A DNA stretch of 13,336 nt, taken from DATIHK01 sp035480775. Lineage in GTDB: Bacteria; Patescibacteriota; WWE3; UBA101185; UBA10185. Location of the stretch: positions 1 to 13,336 of the forward strand of contig DATIHK010000051.1 in the NCBI GenBank assembly GCA_035480775.1, in the 5' to 3' direction. A model generated the notes under the pieces. The model saw nothing but the letters and a program-made list of their open reading frames with translations, was not told where the DNA came from and did not search any database. How positions within the stretch are numbered: the stretch's first letter is position 1; the number at the start of each line of letters is the position of its first letter. The position numbers and the translations under genes are program-made. Below are positions 5,787-12,510 of the stretch, piece after piece.

Positions 5787-7877
5787 ATGGTAATTTGTAA
5801 TAGATGCGGACAACGTCCCGCGGTAATTTCAACAAATAAAATAATAGATGGAAGAACTGTATACCTCGCACTTTGCGAAGTATGTCATGCAGAACTTCAA
5901 AAAGAAGCTTCAGCAACTTCAAAAATGGATAAATTTGGACGCGACTTAACCCAGCTCGCAATTCAAGGAAAGTTAGATCCAGTAATTGGTCGTAAAGATG
6001 AAATAGAAAGAGTCATTCACATTCTATCTCGAAGAACAAAAAACAATCCAGTACTAATAGGCGATCCTGGCGTTGGAAAAACCGCAATTGTCGAAGGGCT
6101 GGCTCAAAAAATTGTGAATGGACAAGTTCCCGAACCATTACGGGGTAAGCGAGTTTTTGCGCTGGACCTAGCTTCAATTTTGGCAGGAACTTCGCACCGT
6201 GGAATGTTTGAAAGTCGCTTAAAAGATATTATCACCGAAGTTGTTGAAGCTTCAGGTCAAATAATTCTATTTTTAGACGAACTTCATACTGTTGTAGGCG
6301 CCGGTTCAGCCGAAGGAGCTATGGATGCGGCTAATATGCTTAAACCAGCACTCGCTAGAGGTGAACTACAAATGGTTGGTGCTACTACTGTGGATGAATA
6401 TAGACGATATATTGAAAAAGATGCTGCTCTTGAAAGACGCTTTCAGCCAATAATGGTAAACGAGCCATCTCCACAAGATACAGTATTAATAATTCAAGGA
6501 CTGCGAGATCGATACGAAAAGCATCACCAAGTAAAAATATCTGATGAAGCTATTGAAACGGCTGTACAAATGTCTGATCGCTATATCAGTGATAGATTTC
6601 TGCCAGATAAAGCCATTGATTTAATCGACGAAGCTTCAGCTTTAGTAAGACTTTCACAAGTTAAAGAACCAGAAAACTTAAAAAAGGTTGAAGAAAATTT
6701 AAATGCTCTTAAAGATCAGCTCAGAAATGCCAAAGAATCGACCGAAAAGTCCGAGCTACGCAAACAAATTGAAGAGCTAGAGCAAGTTAAATCCGAACTC
6801 GTAGATATTTGGACTAAAACCAAACTCGAAGAAGTTCCTACGGTTGGTCCGGACGCAGTACTAAAAGTAGTTTCGAGAGCTACAAACATTCCACTTGAAA
6901 AACTAAGCATTGAAGAAAAAGAAAAGCTGTTGCATATGGAAGAAAATATTCACAAACGTATCGTCGGCCAAGAAGAAGCAGTTAAAATTGTTTCAGAAGC
7001 TATTAGACGTTCACGAGCAGGTCTTAAAGATCCAAAAAGACCAATCGGAGCTTTCTTATTCTTAGGGCCCACAGGCGTGGGCAAAACCGAACTCGCCAAG
7101 GCTCTAGCCGAAACTTTGTACGGCGACGAAGATATGCTTGTTAGATTAGATATGTCTGAATATATGGAAAAGCACTCTGTCAGTAAAATGATCGGAGCTC
7201 CCCCAGGATACGTCGGCTACGAAAAAGGCGGAAATTTAACCGAAATTGTTCGACGCAAGCCATTCTCGGTAATCTTGTTAGATGAAGTCGAAAAAGCTCA
7301 TCCAGATATCTTTAATGCACTGTTGCAGATTATGGAAGACGGTCGCTTAACCGACAGTAAAGGTCGAACAGTAGACTTTAAGAATACAATTTTGATCTTA
7401 ACTTCTAACGTTGGATCGGAGCTGTTGCGCCGAGCCGAAATAGGCTTTAATTCGACCAAAAAATCGCAAGAAGAAAGCAAAAGTGACTTTGAACAAAGAA
7501 TTCAACAAATACTCAAAGACGCTTTTAAACCTGAATTCTTAAACCGACTTGATGAAATTGTTGTCTTTACAAGCTTAACCAGAGAAGATATCGGACAAAT
7601 AATTGACCGCATGTCTTTGCGAACTCAAAAGTTGCTTAAAGATCAAGAAATTACGATTAATATTGATGCTAAAGCAAAAACTTATCTTGTTGAGCACGGT
7701 TATAATGAAGAATACGGCGCAAGACCACTACGCAGACTTATTCAACGCGAAATCGAAAACGATTTGTCCGCTAAAATTATTTCTGGTGAACTAGAAAAAG
7801 GCGATACAGTAGATATTTCTGCAGACAAAAATAAGCTCGTGATCGCAGTTAAAGCCGCAGTCAAAGCAAGCATGTAA
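5787..7877 (+). CDS. clpE: ClpE-type AAA+ unfoldase with N-terminal zinc finger
   Basis: Double-ring Hsp100 ATPase that unfolds proteins, probably for ClpP. The 696 residues start with a C4 zinc finger (C4, C7, C30, C33) in place of the usual Clp N-domain repeats, the architecture of ClpE. AAA-1 has Walker A GDPGVGKT (92-99), Walker B LFLDE (161-165) and the ERRF arginine region (216-219). A short coiled-coil middle domain spans about 293-342. AAA-2 has Walker A GPTGVGKT (427-434), the pore loop GYVGYEKGG (474-482), Walker B VILLDE (495-500) and sensor-2 GARPLRR (644-650). IGF at 552-554 sits where ClpP-docking loops occur, favouring a protease partner over pure disaggregation (ClpB). The AAGGAG ribosome site is six bases before the ATG. 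CIRCE control fits a heat-shock gene. Some annotation systems would call it ClpC or ClpB. Confidence 0.92.
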   Translation: MVICNRCGQRPAVISTNKIIDGRTVYLALCEVCHAELQKEASATSKMDKFGRDLTQLAIQGKLDPVIGRKDEIERVIHILSRRTKNNPVLIGDPGVGKTAIVEGLAQKIVNGQVPEPLRGKRVFALDLASILAGTSHRGMFESRLKDIITEVVEASGQIILFLDELHTVVGAGSAEGAMDAANMLKPALARGELQMVGATTVDEYRRYIEKDAALERRFQPIMVNEPSPQDTVLIIQGLRDRYEKHHQVKISDEAIETAVQMSDRYISDRFLPDKAIDLIDEASALVRLSQVKEPENLKKVEENLNALKDQLRNAKESTEKSELRKQIEELEQVKSELVDIWTKTKLEEVPTVGPDAVLKVVSRATNIPLEKLSIEEKEKLLHMEENIHKRIVGQEEAVKIVSEAIRRSRAGLKDPKRPIGAFLFLGPTGVGKTELAKALAETLYGDEDMLVRLDMSEYMEKHSVSKMIGAPPGYVGYEKGGNLTEIVRRKPFSVILLDEVEKAHPDIFNALLQIMEDGRLTDSKGRTVDFKNTILILTSNVGSELLRRAEIGFNSTKKSQEESKSDFEQRIQQILKDAFKPEFLNRLDEIVVFTSLTREDIGQIIDRMSLRTQKLLKDQEITINIDAKAKTYLVEHGYNEEYGARPLRRLIQREIENDLSAKIISGELEKGDTVDISADKNKLVIAVKAAVKASM

Positions 7878-7888
7878 TCGCATACATA

Positions 7889-7917
7889 TTGATATTTCTT
7901 GCCTTTTCTGTTAATCT
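7889..7917 (+). promoter_or_regulatory. Promoter of rplS (near-leaderless)
   Basis: TTGATA (7889-7894), a 17-base spacer and TAATCT (7912-7917), preceded by TG in the extended -10 position. The ATG is ten bases further on. The TTG of the -35 could be mistaken for an upstream start codon in the rplS frame. Confidence 0.6.
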
Positions 7918-7927
7918 TTTCGGGCGT

Positions 7928-8251
7928 ATGACAGAGCAAACACAAATTCCGGAATTTAGAGCCGGAGACACAGTAAGAGTTCATTATAAAATCATCGAAG
8001 GTGACAAGCACCGTATTCAACCGTACGAAGGAATTGTCATCGCCCGAGGTGGCAGTGGAGTAGCTAAAACATTTACCGTTCGTAAAATGGGTGCTGATAG
8101 TATCGGAGTTGAAAGAATATTTCCATTAATGTCCCCAAATATTGAAAAATTAGAAGTCGTAAAACACGGTAAAATTCGCCGCGCCAAACTTTACTACCTT
8201 AGAAATAAAAAAGGTAAAGAAGCAACTCGTATAAAAGAATTAGCAGCTTAA
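7928..8251 (+). CDS. rplS: 50S ribosomal protein L19
   Basis: Large-subunit ribosomal protein located near the interface with the small subunit. The 107 residues match L19: FRAGDTVRVHYKIIEGDKHRIQPYEGIVIARGG, then TFTVRKMGADSIGVERIFPLMSPNIEKLEVVKHGKIRRAKLYYLR with a Lys-rich end. Length is close to the usual 110-120. A longer reading from TTG 7889 adds 13 hydrophobic residues (MIFLAFSVNLFGR) absent from the family and would start inside the -35 box, so ATG 7928 is preferred. No Shine-Dalgarno is present. It follows clpE by 50 bases with no visible terminator, so read-through under stress is possible. Its usual partners trmD and rimM are absent from this window. Confidence 0.97.
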   Translation: MTEQTQIPEFRAGDTVRVHYKIIEGDKHRIQPYEGIVIARGGSGVAKTFTVRKMGADSIGVERIFPLMSPNIEKLEVVKHGKIRRAKLYYLRNKKGKEATRIKELAA

Positions 8252-8253
8252 TA

Positions 8254-8281
8254 TTGCATCTCCTAATTACAATTGTATAAT
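8254..8281 (+). promoter_or_regulatory. Promoter of the 8320-9258 membrane gene
   Basis: TTGCAT (8254-8259), 16 bases and a perfect TATAAT (8276-8281), starting three bases after the rplS stop. The predicted leader is about 32 bases. Confidence 0.7.
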
Positions 8282-8294
8282 CTCCTAAACAGGG

Positions 8295-8312
8295 CTTTTC
8301 TAGCGAAAAGGA
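8295..8312 (+). promoter_or_regulatory. Hairpin overlapping the ribosome site of the 8320 gene
   Basis: CTTTTC (8295-8300) pairs with GAAAAG (8305-8310) around a TAGC loop. The right arm contains most of the AAAAGGA Shine-Dalgarno, seven bases before the ATG. Such a hairpin could limit ribosome access, but six mostly A-U pairs make a weak stem. Confidence 0.4.
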
Positions 8313-8319
8313 TAGAGAC

Positions 8320-9258
8320 ATGACATCCTTTGCAGAACCAAACACGCTGCAGGCAAGAATGTACGACCGCATTGGGTTCCCAAGCCACTTCTTTATTGCA
8401 CTGTTCGGAGCTAGCGGCATTATAATGAGCGTTGTAATTAAATTGTTGGAATCTTATGGATCACTTGTCCTAAAAGATATTCCAAAGGCGTTAGCCATTT
8501 TGCATCTCGACTGGAACAGCACCTATCATATCTTCGGCATTAATCTGGGACTCACCGTGGTCAGTTTGCTGGTCTACTTGTACTATAAGATTGCCTATGA
8601 TGATGGGATGCACGACAGAATCACGCTGTATCTGGCGTTATCAACAATACTAACAGCACTAGCGGCATACTTGGCATATTTTTTGTACGCACCTATAACA
8701 TGGTGGATGCCTGTATTAAATGTAGTGGTGTCTTTTAGCTATACAAATGTAGGTGACACGGATGGGCCACTCAATTTTTTTGTGGAAGCTGCGAGAAATT
8801 TTATACATCTGCAAATTGTAGAAGGACTGAAAACTATGGTCGGTGGGATAATCCTTGTCGTGGCACTGGTGTACATACTGGGAAGTCTTATCGGAACAGT
8901 AATTATGGGAGCGACTACATTCATTATGAGTATAGTCGTAGGTATTCCCACGCTACTAGGATGGCTCCAAGTAACCCCAGTTGACGAATTTTTCGGCTTT
9001 TGCCTGCTAGTGACGTTAGTGTTTTTATCCGGTCTTACTTTGATGTTTTGTGGGCTAGCAGCAATGTCAATTATTACACTTAAGGATAGCGTTCTAAGCA
9101 GATTTACTTTGACAATGCTGTTCTCAGTTGCAGTAACTGCTGGCGCAGCGTACAGCCTATACTATCTACATTGGTGGTTTGGCTGGATAGTGCCATTGCT
9201 CAACGGAATTTTGATCTTTGTGGCAATCTTTCTAGAAGTATGGTTCAACAAAGAATAA
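8320..9258 (+). CDS. Polytopic membrane protein, unknown function
   Basis: A 312-residue protein I do not recognise. About eight hydrophobic segments are visible, near residues 22-41, 71-90, 101-123, 173-195, 197-216, 224-252, 262-283 and 287-306, with a possible further one at 127-140. The loops are short and there are no obvious nucleotide-binding, transporter-signature or catalytic motifs. The soluble N-terminus (MTSFAEPNTLQARMYDRIGF) is the longest polar part along with loops near 42-70 and 141-172. Trp/Tyr-rich segment ends (TWWMP, HWWFGW) fit membrane interfaces. Codon choice is more balanced than in the neighbouring core genes. It has its own full promoter, Shine-Dalgarno and terminator, so it is a single-gene unit between rplS and the 9355 gene. 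Confidence 0.82.
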   Translation: MTSFAEPNTLQARMYDRIGFPSHFFIALFGASGIIMSVVIKLLESYGSLVLKDIPKALAILHLDWNSTYHIFGINLGLTVVSLLVYLYYKIAYDDGMHDRITLYLALSTILTALAAYLAYFLYAPITWWMPVLNVVVSFSYTNVGDTDGPLNFFVEAARNFIHLQIVEGLKTMVGGIILVVALVYILGSLIGTVIMGATTFIMSIVVGIPTLLGWLQVTPVDEFFGFCLLVTLVFLSGLTLMFCGLAAMSIITLKDSVLSRFTLTMLFSVAVTAGAAYSLYYLHWWFGWIVPLLNGILIFVAIFLEVWFNKE

Positions 9259-9276
9259 TACGATTAGCTTGCTTAA

Positions 9277-9312
9277 AAAAGGGCCGCACCCACGCGTCCC
9301 TTTTCTTTTTTT
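9277..9312 (+). terminator. Rho-independent terminator of the 8320-9258 gene
   Basis: AAAAGGG (9277-9283) pairs with CCCTTTT (9298-9304), and an inner CGC/GCG stem (9285-9287 with 9294-9296) adds stability. A T-rich tail continues to about 9313, with one interrupting C. Confidence 0.85.
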
Positions 9313-9322
9313 TAATTTAAAA

Positions 9323-9328
9323 TATAAT
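9323..9328 (+). promoter_or_regulatory. -10 box of the 9355-9588 gene
   Basis: Perfect TATAAT, with T-rich DNA (the preceding terminator tail) in the -35 region and no clear TTGACA. The leader would be about 20 bases and contains GGAGG (9346-9350), four bases before the ATG. Confidence 0.5.
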
Positions 9329-9354
9329 TCAGGTAACTGCACAACGGAGGAACC

Positions 9355-9588
9355 ATGAAACTTATTGTACAGCGCGTCGAAGGTACGGTTCTCGACTTCA
9401 CCAAAGTTGGACGTCCATTTTTTATTGATCTAGCAATCGATAACAGACACATTAGTAGAGAGCTGCAAGACATTGTTATAGAAAGGCTAGCTAGGCCACA
9501 CCTAATCGTACAAGATGAGATTTTGGGCTTTAAACCAGACAGTACAATGCCAAATGTAGGCTGGAAGATATTGCAAATTACCGCATAG
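9355..9588 (+). CDS. Small soluble protein, unknown function
   Basis: A 77-residue protein I do not recognise. It has no membrane segment or signal peptide. Alternating hydrophobic residues at the start (MKLIVQRVEGTVLDF) suggest a beta strand; a central stretch (SRELQDIVIERLARP) suggests a helix; the end (GWKILQITA) suggests another strand. The whole could be a compact alpha/beta domain. The start is fixed by a strong GGAGG ribosome site. It lies between two terminated units and converges on the HAD gene with only 16 bases between their stop codons. A weak CAAT/ATTG hairpin followed by six T (9590-9606) may end it, but the stem is short. Confidence 0.72.
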   Translation: MKLIVQRVEGTVLDFTKVGRPFFIDLAIDNRHISRELQDIVIERLARPHLIVQDEILGFKPDSTMPNVGWKILQITA

Positions 9589-9606
9589 GCAATGGGATTG
9601 TTTTTT
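9587..9606 (+). terminator. Weak possible terminator of the 9355 gene
   Basis: CAAT (9590-9593) pairs with ATTG (9597-9600), extendable by G-U and A-U pairs, followed by six T. It sits in the 16-base gap between convergent genes. The stem is far weaker than the other terminators here. Confidence 0.3.
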
Positions 9607-10240
9607 AAACGATCTTTTCTTTCACAATCTCAACCAATTCTGCTGGATTATTAATTAAAAAATCCGGTTTTAATTGGTTGAGAGCTTTTTCAGAATTAAA
9701 TCCCCAAGTTACAGCTATAATTTTAACTCCAGCTTTTTTACAAGCATCTATATCACGAGTTTCATCTCCTACATAAATTACTTCTGACTTAACTAAATTA
9801 AATTTTTTAATTAGCGCGTTTAAAGCTTTGTCTTTACCAAACAAATCATTTTCAGAATCTATAAAGTCTAGTTGAGTCAATTTATTATTATCTAAAAATG
9901 TTTGAACATTTTCTACAGAGTTGCTGGTTAATACTCCTAGCGTAAATTGTAGATTCTTTAACTCGCAAAGCATTTCGGCAATTCCATCAAAAGCTTTGGC
10001 ATATTTTATTTTTTCTGCCATTCCGGCTTTGGCTGTTTTAATTAAAGATGGTATTTTAAACGGATTTACTCTTAAACTTTTGAAAAATTCGCGTGCGGAG
10101 TGGTCTCTTAAATTTTCTATTTCAGCATCTGTAATCAGTTTAAATCCATATTTTGGAGCAAGTTGATTAAATATATCTTGAACTATTTGACGAGTGTCAG
10201 CTAAAGTTCCGTCAAAATCAAATATTATTGTCTTAATCAT
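9605..10240 (-). CDS. HAD-family phosphatase (phosphoglycolate phosphatase-like)
   Basis: Haloacid-dehalogenase superfamily hydrolase acting on a small phosphorylated metabolite, in the cytosol. All four motifs are visible over 211 residues: motif I IIFDFDGTLADT with D8 (nucleophile) and D10, motif II LTSNS with T105, motif III K136 in LFGKDKAL, and motif IV YVGDETRDID with D159 and D163. The helical insert between motif I and the core (about 15-90) is the C1-type cap of Gph/PGMB-like enzymes, so phosphoglycolate, pyrophosphate or a sugar phosphate are possible substrates; the exact one cannot be told. No Shine-Dalgarno is present; an extended -10 lies six bases before the ATG. It is divergent from the glycosidase gene, with 54 bases between starts. 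Confidence 0.92.
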   Translation of the reverse strand: MIKTIIFDFDGTLADTRQIVQDIFNQLAPKYGFKLITDAEIENLRDHSAREFFKSLRVNPFKIPSLIKTAKAGMAEKIKYAKAFDGIAEMLCELKNLQFTLGVLTSNSVENVQTFLDNNKLTQLDFIDSENDLFGKDKALNALIKKFNLVKSEVIYVGDETRDIDACKKAGVKIIAVTWGFNSEKALNQLKPDFLINNPAELVEIVKEKIV

Positions 10241-10246
10241 ATGCTA

Positions 10247-10255
10247 AGTTTAACA
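10247..10255 (-). promoter_or_regulatory. Extended -10 promoter of the HAD gene (leaderless)
   Basis: On the minus strand, TGT-TAAACT, with the hexamer at 10252-10247, ends six bases before the ATG at 10240. No Shine-Dalgarno is present. Confidence 0.5.
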
Positions 10256-10273
10256 TTCGTGACTTTTTAAAAC

Positions 10274-10282
10274 TGGTATAAT
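10274..10282 (+). promoter_or_regulatory. Extended -10 promoter of the glycosidase gene
   Basis: TGG-TATAAT with a perfect hexamer (10277-10282), 12 bases before the ATG at 10295. The leader is predicted to be about six bases, too short for a Shine-Dalgarno, and none is present. Confidence 0.65.
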
Positions 10283-10294
10283 TATTTTGGATAT

Positions 10295-11509
10295 ATGAAA
10301 ACGCTGCCTTTTCAAAAAATCTTACTTCCATTTTTGGGAATTCTTTCAGCTGTTGTTATAGTTGGGGCACTCGGCTATACAGTATTTAAAGTTACAACTC
10401 TTGATAATCAAATATCTTCCATAAAAAAAGATCAAGATAGTATTAAAAACGCTCTTGGTAACTCTCTTTTTGACGATCATCTGCAAATTTCTTCTGATAT
10501 GAATATTTCATCTGATAACGCAGCTCTTCAAACACAAATTAACGACTTACTAACCAAAGCTGATAATGTAGCTTTTACAAAAATCCAGCAAATTCAAACT
10601 TTATATGCAGATTTTAATTCCAAACTAACCCGCAATAAAGCCGTTAAAATTGACGACTCCAAGACTACAGCCGGTATAACGACTTGGGGAGATATGTTGT
10701 TAAAAAAAGATTACGACAATTTAATAACTGACATAACTGCAAAAAACGCCGAGCTTGAAGCATCGTACAAAAAATATTTAGCAACACTTCCTCCTCCACC
10801 TGCCGCCATAAATCCAGGAAGTGGTTATTCTTATCAAACAGTTAAAATTTCACAAGGAACCTTTGGCGTTTACTTACTCAAATTCGCACTCTCAGACGTT
10901 AAAGTAGTAACGGCGGCTGCCAATAGTTCTGATTGCAAAGATGGCTGTCCTACAAAATCTCTCGAACAACATATCAAAGATAATAATGGCTTTGCAGGAA
11001 TGAACGGAACTTATTTTTGCCCCCCTGATTACTCGTCTTGCAAAGGAAAAGTAAATTCTTTTGACTACGCATTTTATAAGTCCAGCTCTAGTAAATGGCT
11101 TAACAAAAACGCTTTATCATGGGGTGACACGGGCTTGGCAACATTTAACGGACATTCAGCAACTTTTTACACTCACACAAATAGCTATGGTGGTGGAAGT
11201 GTCACAGCCGGAATTTCTAATTATCCAACATTGCTTCACGGCGGAAAGTACGCAGTTGAAGATAGAATTGTCACATCCTACCAAAAATTAAAAGGAACAA
11301 AAGGCGCAATTGGAATTGGAAAATCAAACCTATATTTGGCTATTATAACCAATGCTAGTGTTTCAGACGCCGCTTATGTTATGCAAGCCTTGGGAGCTCA
11401 AGACGCGCTTAATCTAGACGGTGGAGGAAGCTCTGCAATGTATCTGAATGGACATTATATACTTGGACCAGGCAGGTCACTACCTAATGCCGTGGTTTTG
11501 GTTAAGTGA
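10295..11509 (+). CDS. Membrane-anchored phosphodiester glycosidase (NAGPA/DUF2233-type) domain protein
   Basis: An envelope protein of 404 residues. A single hydrophobic helix (about 8-32) after a short basic start anchors it. A helical, probably coiled-coil stalk follows (about 35-160), then a proline hinge LPPPPA (165-170), then the catalytic domain (about 180-404). The domain is recognised by GMNGTYF (235-241), GAIGIGKSNLYLAII (337-351) and the hallmark ALNLDGGGSSAMYLNG (371-386) of phosphodiester glycosidases, which remove GlcNAc from phosphodiester-linked sugars and occur in bacterial exopolysaccharide or wall proteins. Four cysteines near 214, 218, 242 and 249 could form disulfides, fitting an extracytoplasmic site. 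The substrate is unknown. No Shine-Dalgarno is present; the transcript is near-leaderless. A small hairpin overlaps the stop codon. Confidence 0.87.
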   Translation: MKTLPFQKILLPFLGILSAVVIVGALGYTVFKVTTLDNQISSIKKDQDSIKNALGNSLFDDHLQISSDMNISSDNAALQTQINDLLTKADNVAFTKIQQIQTLYADFNSKLTRNKAVKIDDSKTTAGITTWGDMLLKKDYDNLITDITAKNAELEASYKKYLATLPPPPAAINPGSGYSYQTVKISQGTFGVYLLKFALSDVKVVTAAANSSDCKDGCPTKSLEQHIKDNNGFAGMNGTYFCPPDYSSCKGKVNSFDYAFYKSSSSKWLNKNALSWGDTGLATFNGHSATFYTHTNSYGGGSVTAGISNYPTLLHGGKYAVEDRIVTSYQKLKGTKGAIGIGKSNLYLAIITNASVSDAAYVMQALGAQDALNLDGGGSSAMYLNGHYILGPGRSLPNAVVLVK

Positions 11510-11525
11510 CGCTTTGCGTCTTTTC
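11508..11525 (+). terminator. Short hairpin terminator overlapping the glycosidase stop
   Basis: GACGC (11508-11512) and GCGTC (11516-11520) around a TTT loop, followed by TTTTC. The left arm begins within the TGA stop. The T-tract is short, so termination may be partial. Confidence 0.5.
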
Positions 11526-11552
11526 TCGCACACTCGAAAATAACTCATAGTA

Positions 11553-11581
11553 TTGTTATTTTCATCCAAAAATGTTAAAAT
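11553..11581 (+). promoter_or_regulatory. Promoter of the HD-domain gene (leaderless)
   Basis: TTGTTA (11553-11558), 17 bases, then TGT-TAAAAT with the hexamer at 11576-11581. The ATG at 11589 is seven bases further on. Both elements and the TGn extension are present. The TTG of the -35 is in frame with the gene and mimics a start codon. Confidence 0.7.
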
Positions 11582-11588
11582 ATCCCGT

Positions 11589-12386
11589 ATGAAAAAAGAC
11601 AGAAACGAAGATATAGATATTAGTGTTCCTTCAAAATATAATCCACTAATTGAACAAGCTCTTCAAAATATTAATAGCAATATCGAAATAAAAACCATGT
11701 GGAAGATTATTAATGTCAACGCAATTGACCGTTTAGGCATGTCCGACCACGGACCAATACATTTTCAGATAGTTTCCAATATTGCTTTAAAACTTTTTAG
11801 ATTATTAATTAAAAATGGAGTTGAACCTGCAATTGTCAGAGATTTTGAATTAACAGAAAATCACGCTGAACTCGTAATTTTACTCGCCAGCTTGTTTCAT
11901 GATTTAGGAATGACTATTAGTCGCGATGGGCACGAAGAATTTAGTTTGTTTTTAGCTAAAGATTATATAAAGCAAGTTTTAGACTTTTTACCTATCGAAG
12001 AACGCACAATAGTATCTTCAGAGACTTTACACGCAATTATTGGACATAGATCTGATGGCGAGCCATTAACAATGGAAGCTGGAATCGTTCGCGTAGCTGA
12101 CGCTCTGGATATGAGTCATGGACGCGCAAGAATCGCTTACGAAATAGGCAATGTCGACATTTACAGTTTATCTGTTTCGGCTATCGAAGGCGTCGAAATT
12201 AACGCCGGAACTAAAAAACCAATCGATATTGAAATTACTATGAATAATTCATCTGGACTGTTTCAAGTCGACGAATTATTAAAGAAAAAGCTTAAAGGCT
12301 CAGGTATTGAAAAATACGTTGGAGTTCGCGCTATCATAGCTGGTGAAACTGAGAAAAAACTTCTAAAAGAATTTGTTATAGATTAA
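11589..12386 (+). CDS. HD-domain metal-dependent phosphohydrolase
   Basis: A 265-residue cytosolic protein of the HD superfamily, likely hydrolysing a nucleotide or phosphorylated ligand with bound divalent metals. Metal ligands are visible in order: H54 (or H58) in SDHGPIH, H104-D105 in LASLFHDLG, H115 in RDGHEEFS, H153 in AIIGHRSD, and D171 in VRVADALDMSHGRARIAYE. After about residue 185 comes a beta-rich C-terminal region (IYSLSVSAIEGVEINAG, then PIDIEITMNNSSG) and a helical end, a layout I recall from archaeal and bacterial stand-alone HD proteins. The substrate cannot be told. A TTG start at 11553 would add 12 residues but lies on the -35 box; ATG 11589, right after the -10, is preferred. 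No Shine-Dalgarno is present. Nearest downstream is a 147-base gap. Confidence 0.87.
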   Translation: MKKDRNEDIDISVPSKYNPLIEQALQNINSNIEIKTMWKIINVNAIDRLGMSDHGPIHFQIVSNIALKLFRLLIKNGVEPAIVRDFELTENHAELVILLASLFHDLGMTISRDGHEEFSLFLAKDYIKQVLDFLPIEERTIVSSETLHAIIGHRSDGEPLTMEAGIVRVADALDMSHGRARIAYEIGNVDIYSLSVSAIEGVEINAGTKKPIDIEITMNNSSGLFQVDELLKKKLKGSGIEKYVGVRAIIAGETEKKLLKEFVID

Positions 12387-12446
12387 CCCTTAACCATCCT
12401 ATAGTTTGGACTTTCAAACACATTTGTGATATGTTTTTAACAATTA

Positions 12447-12463
12447 AGTGCTACAAGAGCACT
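12447..12463. repeat. Inverted repeat between the HD gene and the stalk protein
   Basis: AGTGCT (12447-12452) and AGCACT (12458-12463), perfect six-base arms with a five-base loop. No T-tract follows on either strand, so it is not a clear terminator. It could be an operator or RNA hairpin upstream of the 12534 gene. Its half-sites resemble those of CIRCE but in inverted order and with different spacing. Confidence 0.45.
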
Positions 12464-12471
12464 AAAGTACG

Positions 12472-12503
12472 TTGATAATTAGCAATTATATCCGCGTTAT
12501 ACA
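12472..12503 (+). promoter_or_regulatory. Tentative promoter of the stalk-protein gene
   Basis: TTGATA (12472-12477) and TATACA (12498-12503) are reasonable boxes, but the 20-base spacer is longer than optimal. If real, the leader is about 25 bases and contains the AAGGAGG ribosome site. Confidence 0.3.
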
Positions 12504-12510
12504 AACTTAA

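Noticed and set aside
5296..11509. Alternative genetic code with UGA read as Gly
   Set aside because: polA and the glycosidase gene end at TGA exactly where the families end, and no in-frame TGA interrupts a conserved gene.
12447..12463. Second CIRCE operator
   Set aside because: Half-sites are in the opposite order with a five-base rather than nine-base gap, so it does not fit the HrcA site.
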